Below are positions 8,638-17,791 of a stretch of DNA of 36,311 nucleotides, one piece after another (the stretch's first letter is position 1; every line of letters starts with the position of its first letter). This DNA is from Pelagophyceae sp. CCMP2097 (Eukaryota > Sar > Pelagophyceae). The stretch is from contig MU657166.1 in NCBI GenBank assembly GCA_026770575.1, positions 837,711 through 874,021 of the forward strand, given 5' to 3'. The notes under the pieces are model-generated. The model was given only the letters and a program-made list of their open reading frames with translations. It was not told where the DNA came from and did not search any database. The translations under genes were made by a program, and so were the position numbers.

Positions 8638-10085
8638 ATGTCCGCGGGGGACGCGCCGGCGGAGGAGTGGCCGGCCAAGCTCCGCCGCTTGCTCTCCGAG
8701 GACACTTTCCCGAGACCGGCACGTGAAAGCCCGTGTCTTTGGAAGGTGGCATGTTGTTTGAGGCTGCGACGTCGGTTGGAACAAGGGCCCCTACGGCGCG
8801 CCTCTTTCTCAGGCCTGGGCGCGTGCTCTTTGGATCCGCGCGCGTGCACCGCCGCCGCGCTGTGCGGCCACGCCGTCGGCGCGCGCATCGACGGCGACGC
8901 CCTCTTCAACTACGACGCGATACGGCGCCGCCAGCGCGCCGCGGCGTCCCGCAGCGATGCGCGAAGGCACGTGCGGCCGACGTTGCGGCCGCGCAGGAAC
9001 GCTGTCTGGGCGGACCAGCGGTCGGCGCGGGGCGCGCATAACGCCGGCCGGCGCAAGTGGCACGACGCCGTGCGGTGCTACGACGACGCGCTTTCACTCG
9101 TCTCTCGGTCCGCCCACGACCCTCTGGGACGGAGACGCACGGGGCGCGAGGCCCTCCTCCAGATGGGGCCTCGCCATCCTCTGCGGCGGCGCACCGTGGA
9201 CACGTCTAGGCACCCCGTTGCGTTAGTCGGCCGGGCCGGGGCGAGGCGCGTGGACCGCCTTCAAAGCCGTGTCCCGGGCCGCGACGGCGGGTTGTAGGCT
9301 CGAGCTAGCGGCGGCCAAGGCGCCCGACGACGCGTTGAAGGCAGTCGAGCTGGCGGTGCAGGACCTCGTCAAGGCTGTGTCCTTCGACGAGGCCGAGGCG
9401 ACGCGCGCGCGGCTCGTTTCGGCGGTGGCGCGGCGCGACGCGTGCGTTTCGGGCAGGTGCGTTGTGGGCGGCCCCGGAGACGCGCGCCGCTCAGGCTCCG
9501 CCGGCTCTGCGGCGTCGCGAGCCCCGCGAGTCCCGTGCCAACAAGTCCGACGCCCGCGAGTCCGGCCGCCGCCGCCGCGCAGAACCCCGCCGAGTCCGTG
9601 ATGTCTTCGTCGTCCGACGGCCAGCGAAACGCGCAGCCTGCTGCGGCGCCACGGAGCGGCGGCGCCGAGCGCGGCGCGCCGCGGCCGGCCGTCGCCGGGA
9701 TCCGGCCGCCGCCCGAGGACGTCACCGTCGTCGCCGACGCACCGTCGCAAGAGGGCGAGTCGCCTTGCCCTCTCGTCGCCGCGCCGCGGCCGCGCGGCCC
9801 GACATTGATGACGGCGCAGGTGCCTTGCGAGCGAAGCGGCCGCGCTCCGAGGCGGATTCGGCGAAGAAGGCTGCGGACAAGGCTGCGGACTCGGCATCGA
9901 AGAAGCTGAAGAAGGCGGCGAAGAAGGACCGCAAGAAGGGACGCAAGAAGGAGAAGAAGTCGAAGAAGTCGAAGAAAGCCTCCTCGACCGCAAACGCGTC
10001 GTCCTCCGACGAAGAGGGCCGACGACGGAGCGACGACGAGAAACCGCACCCTATCCTCACGAGGCCGAAGCAAATGTGGCAATAG
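8638..10085 (+). CDS. TPR-like protein with lysine-rich nuclear tail
   Basis: Exon 1 (8638-8722) starts with the ATG of MSAGDAPAEEWPAKLRRLLS. A 90-nt intron (8723-8812) leads in phase to an alanine-rich exon that runs into a tetratricopeptide-like helix pair (GRRKWHDAVRCYDDALSL, about 9050-9100). A further helical exon follows (AWTAFKAVSRAATAGCRLEL, about 9250-9455). The last exon begins near 9819 and encodes a tail dominated by lysine, aspartate and serine (for example KKDRKKGRKKEKKSKKSKK), ending PHPILTRPKQMWQ at 10085. The tail looks like nuclear localisation or nucleic-acid-binding sequence. The middle exon joins (9100-9250 and 9460-9819) are not resolved. Function unknown; a scaffold or co-chaperone role is possible from the TPR. 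An AATAAA-like signal lies near 10189. Confidence 0.5.
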
Positions 10086-10541
10086 TCATCAGCCTAGTAC
10101 ATGTAGTGTCAGCCTGCCACTGAGGGGTAACCAAAAAAAAAAGTTGCTCTACACTGCAGTTCTAGGCTCTACTCCGGAGGGGTCGATGTCAATAAACCTC
10201 GAAACGAAGTCAGGCTTCTAGGCCGGAAGGCCCTTGGCCATGCCTTGGAGCGCGCGTCGCCAGTTTCCCGGGGCGCCTCCTCGCTGAGGTAATGGCCGCC
10301 AATAACTTTGGCCCTTCGTTCTTGGTCTGTCGGAGTGCCCTGCGGCGTGCGATGGCGCTAGTTGGCGTGTCGGTGCTAAAGCAGAGGGTGAAGACCGATT
10401 TTGAATGGCCCAGAGTTGGGTCCGGTCCTCTGCTCTGGCACTTGGCTTCCGGCGCTAAAGTAGATTGTCTGCGAGACTTGCCAAAAATATAAAAATATAA
10501 CGCGTCGAGCACGAGAGTCCCGCTCACTGGCACGCGCTATC
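10086..10541. other. Intergenic stretch
   Basis: About 455 bases, more AT-rich than the surroundings, with a possible poly(A) signal (AATAAA, near 10189) for the gene ending at 10085. A roughly 30-bp imperfect direct repeat (GAGAGTCCCGCTC...CACGCGCTATCTCAG) occurs at about 10512-10544 and 10585-10616. No gene is seen. Confidence 0.5.
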
Positions 10542-11160
10542 TCAGAACGCGGCCATGATGAACGTGTTGAGGAAGAAGATGTCACAGAGAGTCCCGCTCC
10601 ACGCGCTATCTCAGCAGCATACCCGTGCTGCAGCAGGGCGGGTCCAGGTGCGGCACGTCGACCTCGAGCGCCGGGTCCGCCACGATGCTGTCAGACGACA
10701 TGGGGACGAGCAGCCTGCCTGAGGTCCAGGCGCTGCACCTCGAGGCCGAGCGCCAGCCACCGCGACGCCGTCGGGCGGCACGGGCACGATCGGGTCCAGG
10801 TGGTGCACCTCGAGGCCGAGCGCCGGGTCCGCCACGACGCCGTCGGGCGACGTCACGGTGGACACGTGCAGGTCCACTGGCAGGCGAAGCACGTCAAGGC
10901 CGAGCGCCGGGTCCGCCACGAAGCCGTCGGGCGACGTGGGCACGAGCGGGCCCAGGCGCGGCACGTCGGGGCCGAGCGCCGGGTCCGCCGCGAAGCCGTC
11001 GGGCGGACACGAGCGACGTGCCCACCGTGATGCCCACCTTGATGCCCACAATTGTTCTTTGAGCGATTGTGGTGGCGCCGAGCTGGTTTCAGGTTCGCGC
11101 GCGCGCCGCCGTCCGCGAGCCGACGAAGCAGAAGAACGCAAGCGTGGTCCCACCGGTGAT
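10542..11160 (-). pseudogene. Degenerate repeat-bearing gene remnant
   Basis: On the minus strand, short hydrophobic segments (GGTTLAFFCFVGSR near 11130, IVGIKVGITVGTSLV near 11040, DIFFLNTFIMAAF ending at 10542) flank an array of about five repeats. Each repeat encodes a variant of SPDGFVADPALGLDVLRLDP. The repeats do not stay in one frame. One extra base is present where the array begins (about 11005), and one copy has lost two bases (about 10765). It could be a membrane protein with a repeat-containing loop that has lost its frame, or an unrecognised splice pattern. No known family is recognised. Confidence 0.35.
10640..11012. repeat. Tandem array of about five 70-80 bp units
   Basis: Each unit contains GCCGAGCGCCGGGTCCGCCA followed by CGA(A/C)GCCGTCGGGCGAC (plus-strand sense). 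Units start near 10651, 10733, 10798, 10876 and 10948. Divergence between copies is modest. Unit length varies, which is what breaks the reading frame on the minus strand. Confidence 0.8.
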
Positions 11161-11211
11161 ACTTTCTAGATTTGTTCTGTTAACTTTTTTGAAACTTTTT
11201 AGAAGGGTTAG

Positions 11212-11240
11212 TAGGAATTCCTATCCGGATAGGAATCCTA
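11212..11240. repeat. 29-bp near-perfect palindrome
   Basis: TAGGAATTCCTA is followed by TCCGGATAGGAATCCTA, so the whole reads almost the same on the other strand around a TATCCGGATA centre. The 12-base left half is identical to the palindrome at 327-338 beside the foldback element. It lies about 80 bases upstream of the gene at 11321. Confidence 0.75.
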
Positions 11241-11320
11241 GTGAAGTTTCCGGTATCTAGTAGTTTCTCTAAAGAGAGACCTCTTTGTAGTGTCGGTACC
11301 GGCCGACCCGTACGCGGTCG

Positions 11321-12496
11321 ATGAAGCCTCGTCGTCGCTTGGAGGAATTTTTGGCGGCGGTGGGGTTGGCGTGCGTGGCGGGCAGCACGGCGCACAACTT
11401 GACGCCGGCCGAGTGGGCGACGCCCGTGGTGTCGGCGCAGGGCGGCGTGGATGCGGCCTGCGCAGCGTCCGTGGAGTCGTGGCATGGCTCGGGTCCAGGC
11501 GCCAAGCCGCGCGCGCTCATCCTGCTACGCGGCGAAGGATTCAGAGACTGGGGCTACCAGCACGTGATGACGACGTGCTGCGCGAGCCGCCGCGTCCCAC
11601 CCCTGGCCCCGGAGCCGCGCCGCGGCCCCGTGGAGCCGCGCCGTGGCCCCGCGTCGCCGCGCCATCCAAGGCGTCTCGACAGCGTCCGCGCGTAGGACGG
11701 GTCGGACCGCGTGCAGCACCAGGTCATCGCGTCGCACCAAAAGCACCTCATCGCGCCGCTCGAGGCGCGCGGCTTCGCGGTGGACTGCTTCATCTCGACG
11801 TACACGTGCTCCAACGGCAGGTCGTGGGCGCAGCACATGCTGACCGCAGGCTACGGCCGGTGCCTCCGGAACGCCGCGTTCGCCGACCGCGCGACGGCGA
11901 CCCGGGCGGAGCTCGACGGCACCGTGAACGGCCAGCTTTCGGCCATGGGCCGGCTCCTGGGCATGGTCGCGGAGCACATCACGACTTTTTCGCCCGGCCA
12001 CGTCCTTGGCCACGCGGGGTACGCGCACATCTTCGTGGTGCGCCTCGACATGAGCTTCGAGGCGCTGGACCTCGGCTGCTTCCTCGAGGCCGGCCGGCCG
12101 TTGAACCTGGACCAACTCGGGAGCCCCAACGCGGACCAGTTCCACTACGTCCCCGGCAAATTCCTGCCCTGCTGGGTCCGGCTCCGCCACGCCGGCCACG
12201 TGCTCGACGTCCACGCACTCGCCGCGCGCGCGGGCGTAGCCCAAAATCTCGCGCCGCTCAACTGCGCGAAGCAGTTCTCGCAGGCCAAGGCGACGGGGGA
12301 GCGCGCCTGGATGCGCCACGGCGTCAACACGCAGCCGGCCTGGAGCCCCGACACCCCGGAGCGTGTGCCGTGCGTCTGCGGCGACTGGCTCCAGAAGGAC
12401 CCCGCCCTCCTCCTCCAGACGAAGCAGCTCCCGAGCCTCGACTACTGCCCGCACAACTCCACGGCGAAACCGAGCAGAAAAGGCCCCGGCGGCTGA
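11321..12496 (+). CDS. Secreted or Golgi glycosyltransferase-like protein
   Basis: Two exons: 11321-11563 and 11696-12496 (132-nt GT-AG intron, phase 0), 347 residues. The ATG at 11321 opens a basic, then hydrophobic N-terminus (LEEFLAAVGLACVAGSTAHN), typical of a signal peptide or signal anchor. Exon 1 ends with a strand RALILLRGEGFRDWGYQH. Exon 2 continues with HQVIASHQKHLIAPLEARGF and AVDCFISTYTC, then a strand HIFVVRLDMSFEALDL whose R-x-D resembles the nucleotide-sugar site of several orphan algal glycosyltransferase-like families. Many cysteines in the C-terminal half fit a lumenal or extracellular protein. The family is inferred from layout rather than a full motif set, and the donor and acceptor are unknown. 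Upstream lies the palindrome at 11212. Confidence 0.6.
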
Positions 12497-12737
12497 CAAG
12501 AGGTCGAGGGACCAGACCACCCCCCGGGGGGATGTGCAATCTTCACTCCCACCGCGACGCGATGCCAGTGGACCCGAACGAACGCAATAACCACCGCCAC
12601 TTCGCTTCTCGCGTCTTGACCGAGAAGCCTCCTGCTACAGTCACAGAAGAGGAAGCCCACGCAAGGCGCCACCAAATCCCGACAACAGCGCGCTTTCGGC
12701 ATTCTCGCCCGCCGGGGGCGCCGGGCCAGGCCGCGGC

Positions 12738-14327
12738 ATGCTATCCATCCCGGCGGCGTCGCGCGGCGTGCCGGCCGTTTTGCCGGAGACGACTTCGGCG
12801 TACGAGCGCATGCGTTCGCAGTCCTTGCAACTGGCGGACGAGCGCGGCAATCCGTTCTTGAGGGAGAAACAATTGGACGACGTCCGCTTCCAAAGTGCTC
12901 TAAACCGCAACCCGCGCGCATGCGAGCCCACGAGCGCCGACGTCGCGCGGTCCATGCGCTTTTCAGCGCCGAAGCTGGAAGGCGACAAGCGCAATTCGCC
13001 GCAAGACCTGCAGGCGATGCTCCTCCGCGACCTCGGCCACAACCTCCTCAATGACCAAGACCGCCTCCAGACGGCGCGCGTCGACGCCGCCGTCGCCAGG
13101 GCCCTGCGGGACGGCGCGGGCGGGGCGTCTACGTCGGCGTCGTTAAAGGCGGCGCGCGACGGGTTCCTCGATTCTGCCGACGTCCCAGCCTTTGCCCCGT
13201 ACCGCGACCAGGTCGAAACGGCGGCGTTCATCCGCCAGGGCGGCACCGGTCAGAAGCCGCTGAGGCAAAGGTTGCTGCACGCAGGCGCGGCAGTCGACCT
13301 CGGAAGCGACCGCATCGAGGCTCGGCGCAAACGGCGTGCCGCCGCCGCGCTGGCGTTTACGCGCAGCGGCGTCGCTTCGCACCCGCCCTACAAGCCCGCG
13401 CGCGTGGGCATGCGCCCCGCCGCGCTGCGTTTACTCCTCGCGTCGCCTTCAAACGACGCTGCCGCGCCCCCTTCAAATGACTGGGAAACGGCGCGCGGCG
13501 ACTTTGCAAGCACGTCGAGCACGCTCCTCGGCGCGTCGCGCGGCAGCACGCTCTCGAGCCTCCGGACGCACCTCGAGCGCGAGTCGGACGAGACATACGC
13601 TACGCGCGCCGACGTCGGCCCCGCGTCGCCGCGGCGGTCGCGCGTTTCGGCGGACCTACCCTGGGCCGAGGGTGGCCGCTATTCGGCCACGACGGCGCCG
13701 TCGCGGCTCTACGCGTACACCGCCGACGCGCGCGCCGACGGCTGGGACGCCTCGTTTGGAGCGCTTGCCACGCGTTCCGACGCCGAGTACAGATGCCGCA
13801 TCGCGGCCCGGCCGTTGCTCGACGTGGCCGCCGCCGCGGACTCCGCCGCGGCGGCGCGCGATAGGCTGAAGAGCGAGCGGGACGAGTTTGCCACGGGCGC
13901 CGGAGCCTGGGGCAGCGGCCCGAAGCGCACGTCCGCATTGCTGACGCCGCGATCTTTAGAAGTCGCGCGCCTCGTGCGCGCGCAGATAGACCGCTACGGC
14001 GGCCGCGAGGCGCGGCGAGAATCGGACGCGTCGGAGCGGCAGCGGGACGAGATGCATGCGGCCATCGCTTTCTCAGCCCGCGGCCTCGAGCCCCTTTCCC
14101 GCAGAGCCTCGCAGTCCATCCTCTTCGGCGACGGCCTCGAGCGACCGGCGACGGCGTCGACGGCCAACGGCGACGACGACGGCCGCGGCGACTACGAGGC
14201 CTCGCGCGCACCGGTGCCGGCGCCCCAGGCCCGGCTCGCGCCAGAGGCCACCGCCGCGCTGCTAAGGTCCGCCGTCGTCCGCCCGACGCTCAACGCGCCG
14301 ACGCCATCGTTGCCGCAACGAAGATGA
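12738..14327 (+). CDS. Intronless 529-residue orphan protein
   Basis: A single open frame from the ATG at 12738 to the stop at 14325-14327. It is rich in Ala, Arg, Ser and Asp. Short helical segments (for example LGHNLLNDQDRLQTARVDAA) alternate with disordered, low-complexity parts. I see no signal peptide, membrane helix or known catalytic motif. Codon use (strong G/C at third positions) matches the neighbours, and the other five frames are shorter and broken, so coding is likely. It follows the glycosyltransferase-like gene on the same strand by 241 bases. It could be a structural or cytoskeletal protein, but nothing in the sequence decides this. Confidence 0.65.
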   Translation: MLSIPAASRGVPAVLPETTSAYERMRSQSLQLADERGNPFLREKQLDDVRFQSALNRNPRACEPTSADVARSMRFSAPKLEGDKRNSPQDLQAMLLRDLGHNLLNDQDRLQTARVDAAVARALRDGAGGASTSASLKAARDGFLDSADVPAFAPYRDQVETAAFIRQGGTGQKPLRQRLLHAGAAVDLGSDRIEARRKRRAAAALAFTRSGVASHPPYKPARVGMRPAALRLLLASPSNDAAAPPSNDWETARGDFASTSSTLLGASRGSTLSSLRTHLERESDETYATRADVGPASPRRSRVSADLPWAEGGRYSATTAPSRLYAYTADARADGWDASFGALATRSDAEYRCRIAARPLLDVAAAADSAAAARDRLKSERDEFATGAGAWGSGPKRTSALLTPRSLEVARLVRAQIDRYGGREARRESDASERQRDEMHAAIAFSARGLEPLSRRASQSILFGDGLERPATASTANGDDDGRGDYEASRAPVPAPQARLAPEATAALLRSAVVRPTLNAPTPSLPQRR

Positions 14328-14453
14328 CCGCTCGCCAAGTCGGCGTCGTAACAAACCGTACGCCTACTTTATAGTCCCAACACACAACACCCCAGCAGCA
14401 CTGGACTTGAGTCACATCGAGTGGCACTTTGGTTAACACCGGCCCGTTTCGGT

Positions 14454-15034
14454 TCACAGAGGGACGGCTTCGTATTGGTCCGAGGTCTGGCGCGATGTGA
14501 AGTAGATAGCCAGCGCGGCGCAGGCTGTCCAAAACGCGACGCCGACGCACCTATTGAAACGTCGCGTGTGTGGAGTTCCCCATTGCTGACGCGCCGTGGT
14601 GCGGCCGTCCCGGCTCGCGCCCCGTCCCCGCGTCTCTCCGGGGCGCGGACTCACACGTAGAGTAAAAACACGCGGCCCAGCGCGTCGCCAAAGACTACTA
14701 CGGCGAGCATATAGTTGGCTGACACCGCGCCAAAGCCTAAAAAGGCCAGCACCGCGTACGTCTTATTGCCGAAAGTGGCGCCGCTGCAGAGGCCGTAGAG
14801 GGACGGGGCGAGCGCGAGCGCGAACGAGACGCAGCCGGCGTCAAAGTCCGGAGTGGTAAGTGTATGGTGCACCGCCCAGACCCAAAAGAATACGGCCGTG
14901 ACGCCCGTGACGCAGCTCAAAGAAGCGACGCCCTTTGGCGCCAACGCATTCGGTATACGCGGCGTGACGAAGAGGCCGAGGCCAGTCGTGCCGGCTAAAG
15001 CGACGAGCGCCAAGAGACCCGGCGCAAACACCAT
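14454..15034 (-). CDS. Five-helix membrane protein, V-ATPase subunit e-like start
   Basis: Two exons: 14655-15034 and 14454-14550 (104-nt GT-AG intron, phase 2), 158 residues. The first exon encodes four hydrophobic helices (starting LLALVALAGTTGLGLFV, then TGVTAVFFWVWAVHHTL). The second exon adds a fifth (VGVAFWTACAALAIYF) and a short polar tail ending EAVPL. The first two helices, with PRIPNALAPKG between them and TTPDF after, loosely resemble V-ATPase subunit e (Vma9), which is normally about 80 residues with two helices. The extra three helices do not fit that family. It shares a 182-bp divergent promoter region (15035-15216) with the GNAT gene. Confidence 0.65.
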
Positions 15035-15216
15035 GCCGATGGGGTACTATAGCACTCCCGTCCAAACTGGACCTCGAGGTGTCTTCCTCGTCGGCAAGCC
15101 CGGACCGTCGAATTATGGAGCTCGACCTTTTTCGCCGAAAACGAACACTCGTATGTGACTTGCATCAAATCTCTTTTTTAGCGATTTCGAAATTTGTATT
15201 CGAGAAAATCTCGACG
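15035..15216. promoter_or_regulatory. Divergent promoter region, 182 bp
   Basis: This is the only sequence between the ATG of the membrane-protein gene (minus strand) and the ATG of the GNAT gene (plus strand). It must contain both promoters unless the 5' ends are misplaced. It is less GC-rich near 15160-15210. No TATA box or named motif stands out. Confidence 0.5.
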
Positions 15217-16218
15217 ATGTGGCCCCTTCTGCGCGCGCGCGGCCTCGTGCTGGTTTCGCTGGTGCTGGCGGGCTGCGACTGCCTGGCGAAGCCGCCGGGC
15301 CTCGTGCAGCGCTACGAGTCTCTGTCGCCGGCGGCCAAGGTGGCCCCTCCACCCCTCGACCTCAAGCTGTGCGTCCTTCGCGCCGCCGACACGCTTCTTC
15401 GACGCCTGCCCCCTAGGAGCATCGCGTCGTACGACGAGCTCGCCGAGGCGTCGGTGCTCCTCGTGTCGAGCTTTTTCACGACTGAGCCCTCGGAATCTGC
15501 AATCGTGCTCGCGTGAGAAACACCTTTCACCCTTTCGCGCCGCCGCGAGGCGCGCCGCGGACGTTGCACATCAGCCTCGAACACGCCGCACCTCAGGCAC
15601 CGCGAGCACATGCGGCTCTGCTCGAACCACGGCCCGTTCGACGGGTGCGTTTCTTCGGCGCGCGTTCGCATTCATTCGAAAGAGGCGCTTTCGCATTCAT
15701 TCGACGCTTCCGGCGCAGGCATGTGCAAGTCGTGGCCCGGCGCCGCAGCGGCGACCTCGTCGGCTTTGTCGACCTGGACATGCGACCAAAGGAGCCCATT
15801 GAAGCGAACCCGAGGCCGTACATCTCCGTGAGGCCCTCCCTCGTCGCGCCGTCAGCGCCTTGAGGCCGTCCTCTGTCGTCGCGCCGTCGCCCGCTCGCTT
15901 TGACGCGCTTTTCGCAGGACCTGGCCGTGCGGCCCGACTGCCGGCGCATGCGCGTGGCGACGCGTTTGATGGAGTACGCGGAGCGCGTTGCTCGGCGGCG
16001 CTGGGGCTGCGACAACCTCTACCTCAAGGTCGAGACGGCCAACGAGGTCGCGCTGGTCATGTACGAGAAGATGGGCTACGTCGCCGGGCCGCCCGTGCGT
16101 CGCCCCCGCGCGAGGAGAGGGGCCGTAACCGCGACCGTAGGTCGAGGATGCCAGAAGCGCAAAGTGCGTCATGACAAAGGTGCTGCCACGGCAGGGCTGG
16201 GGGCTCCCCTTTCGGTAG
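15217..16218 (+). CDS. GNAT-family N-acetyltransferase with altered acetyl-CoA loop
   Basis: Five exons: 15217-15512, 15597-15644, 15719-15827, 15918-16094, 16141-16218, all GT-AG and phase-matched, 235 residues. The N-terminus is a strong hydrophobic signal (RGLVLVSLVLAGCDCLA), so the enzyme is secreted, ER- or plastid-targeted. The GNAT core runs from strands 2-4 (VQVVARRRSGDLVGFVDLDM) to motif A (DLAVRPDCRRMRVATRLMEY) and motif B (LKVETANEVALVMYEKMGY). In motif A the usual R/Q-x-x-G-x-G/A pyrophosphate loop reads RRMRVA: the first glycine is arginine. The last exon gives the usual C-terminal strand (CVMTKVLP). Acceptor substrate unknown. A sequence error at that codon cannot be excluded. 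Confidence 0.8.
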
Positions 16219-16555
16219 CCTCCAAAGGGCATACGACGAATCCAATGTGTACTAGATCTAAAAAACGAATGTGTGGACCTCCGACCCGGACTCGCGCGTG
16301 CTCCCCGGCGGGTCGGCCTAACCCGCGGGATCACCACCGCGATTAGACGCCTAGAGCGAGGCGTGGCAGTGCCTTCGGCACTTGCAAGCATGTGTGCGTC
16401 GGCCCCGACGCGTCGACGCGGCAACGAAAGAGACTGTATCTCCGGTTGATACTTGTAGTTTGAGAATTGATTGAGTCTCGGCGAGTCCGGTGTGCCGAGC
16501 TGCGCCAAAAACCATTGGGCTGCTGTCGTTCCGGGGCGCGCTGCTGTACGTCGCG
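16219..16555. other. Intergenic stretch of about 340 bases
   Basis: Lies between the GNAT stop and the PSMB4 start, both on the plus strand. It should contain the terminator/poly(A) region of the first and the promoter of the second. The open frames on the minus strand here are shadows. No repeat or motif is evident. Confidence 0.5.
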
Positions 16556-17610
16556 ATGCTCTCCATCTCGCAGGGCCCCCACCTCTACGGCGCGGCGGAG
16601 GTGCACGCGGCGCCGATCCAGCACACGTCGCGGCCCGTCGTGACCGGCTCGTCAGTCCTCGGTGCGTCACGCCGGCCGCGGCGGGGCGCTCCCGAGCTGC
16701 GCGGGTTGCGAGAGAGAGGCGCGCCGACGCCACGGCGCAGAGGGCGTTTTTTGGACAGTCGTCGGAGGAAATGAGACGCGGCATTTTTTGAAATGGACGC
16801 CATCTTTGTTGGGGAGGGGCCGCCGACGAGCGTGGGCCCTCGTTTGTCGTTGGGGCGGCTCGGAATTCGGGGTTTGAGGGTTTGGAATTATGAAAGCGGC
16901 GCCCTTTTCAAGGCGGCCTTTTTTGAGGCGGTCTCAAACGTTGCCTTTCTTTCAGACGCACACACACAGGCATCAAGTACAAGGGCGGCGTCATGCTCGC
17001 GGCGGACACGCTGGCGTCGTACGGGTCGCTGGCCATGTTCAAGGACGTGCGGCGCATCACCAAGTGCGGCGCCTGCACGCTCGTCGGCGGGAGCGGCGAG
17101 ATGTCCGATTACGCCGAAGTCGTGCGCAAGCTCGCAGCTTTAGAGCGCGAAAATGCCAACCACAACGACGGCTTCTCGCACGCGCCGGCGGACATTTACG
17201 CCTACGTGCGCGCGGTCATGTACGAGCGCCGGAACTCGTTTGACCCGCTTTGGAACTCTCTCGTGATCGGCGGATTCAAGGACGGCGCCGCCTTCCTCGG
17301 CACCGTCGACCTCTTGGGCACGGCGTTCACCGACGACATCATCGCCACGGGCTACGGCGCACACCTGGCCATGCCCATCATGCGGAACAAGTGGCGCCCG
17401 GACCTCGACGAGGGCGAGGCTAGAGCCATTCTCGAGGACTGCCTCCGCATCCTCTTCTACCGCGACTGCCGAGCGCTGGACACGGTGCAGATCAGTAAGG
17501 CGACGGCCGAGGGCACGCTCGTCTCGGAGCCCTACAAGCTCCCGACGGACTGGACCTCGGCCTCCTTCGTCGCGCCAAAGGCCGGCGCAGACGGCGACGG
17601 CGGCTGGTGA
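16556..17610 (+). CDS. PSMB4: 20S proteasome subunit beta type-4 (beta-7)
   Basis: Two exons: 16556-16661 and 16970-17610 (308-nt GT-AG intron, phase 1), 248 residues. The proteasome beta fold is clear: VVTGSSVLG at the start of the mature domain, IKYKGGVMLAADTLASYGSL, LVGGSGEMSDYAEV, then NPLWN-equivalent SFDPLWNSLVIGGFKDG and LATGYGAHLA-like IATGYGAHLAMPIM, ending with the helix RILFYRDCRALDTVQISKA. Length and motif order fit PSMB4, a non-catalytic beta subunit that needs propeptide removal but has no active-site threonine triad of its own. It belongs to the 20S core particle in cytosol and nucleus. It converges with the PDH E1 alpha gene, with 181 bases between stops. Confidence 0.95.
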
Positions 17611-17791
17611 AGAGGAGTCGGGCATGCAAATCGGACCCACGACGCCGGGCGGCAGGGGGCGCCGATAAAACACGTACAAAGAAGTTCCTTTGTTAGACCG
17701 ACCTTGTATAAGAGCCCTGGCCTTTTGGGCGGCTGCCGTTGGGCGCTCCCGGGCGTCGTCGGAGGCCGCGGTGGTGCGGCTGAAAAAAGGC

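Noticed and set aside
10640..11012. CRISPR array
   Set aside because: Units are 70-80 bp, contiguous and diverged, with no unique spacers, in a eukaryotic nuclear sequence.
11525..12520. 331-residue minus-strand frame
   Set aside because: Antisense to the glycosyltransferase-like exon; no family features, whereas the plus strand has a signal peptide and a clean intron.
15852..16784. 310-residue minus-strand frame
   Set aside because: Crosses the GNAT and PSMB4 exons in antisense; arginine-rich composition typical of GC shadows.
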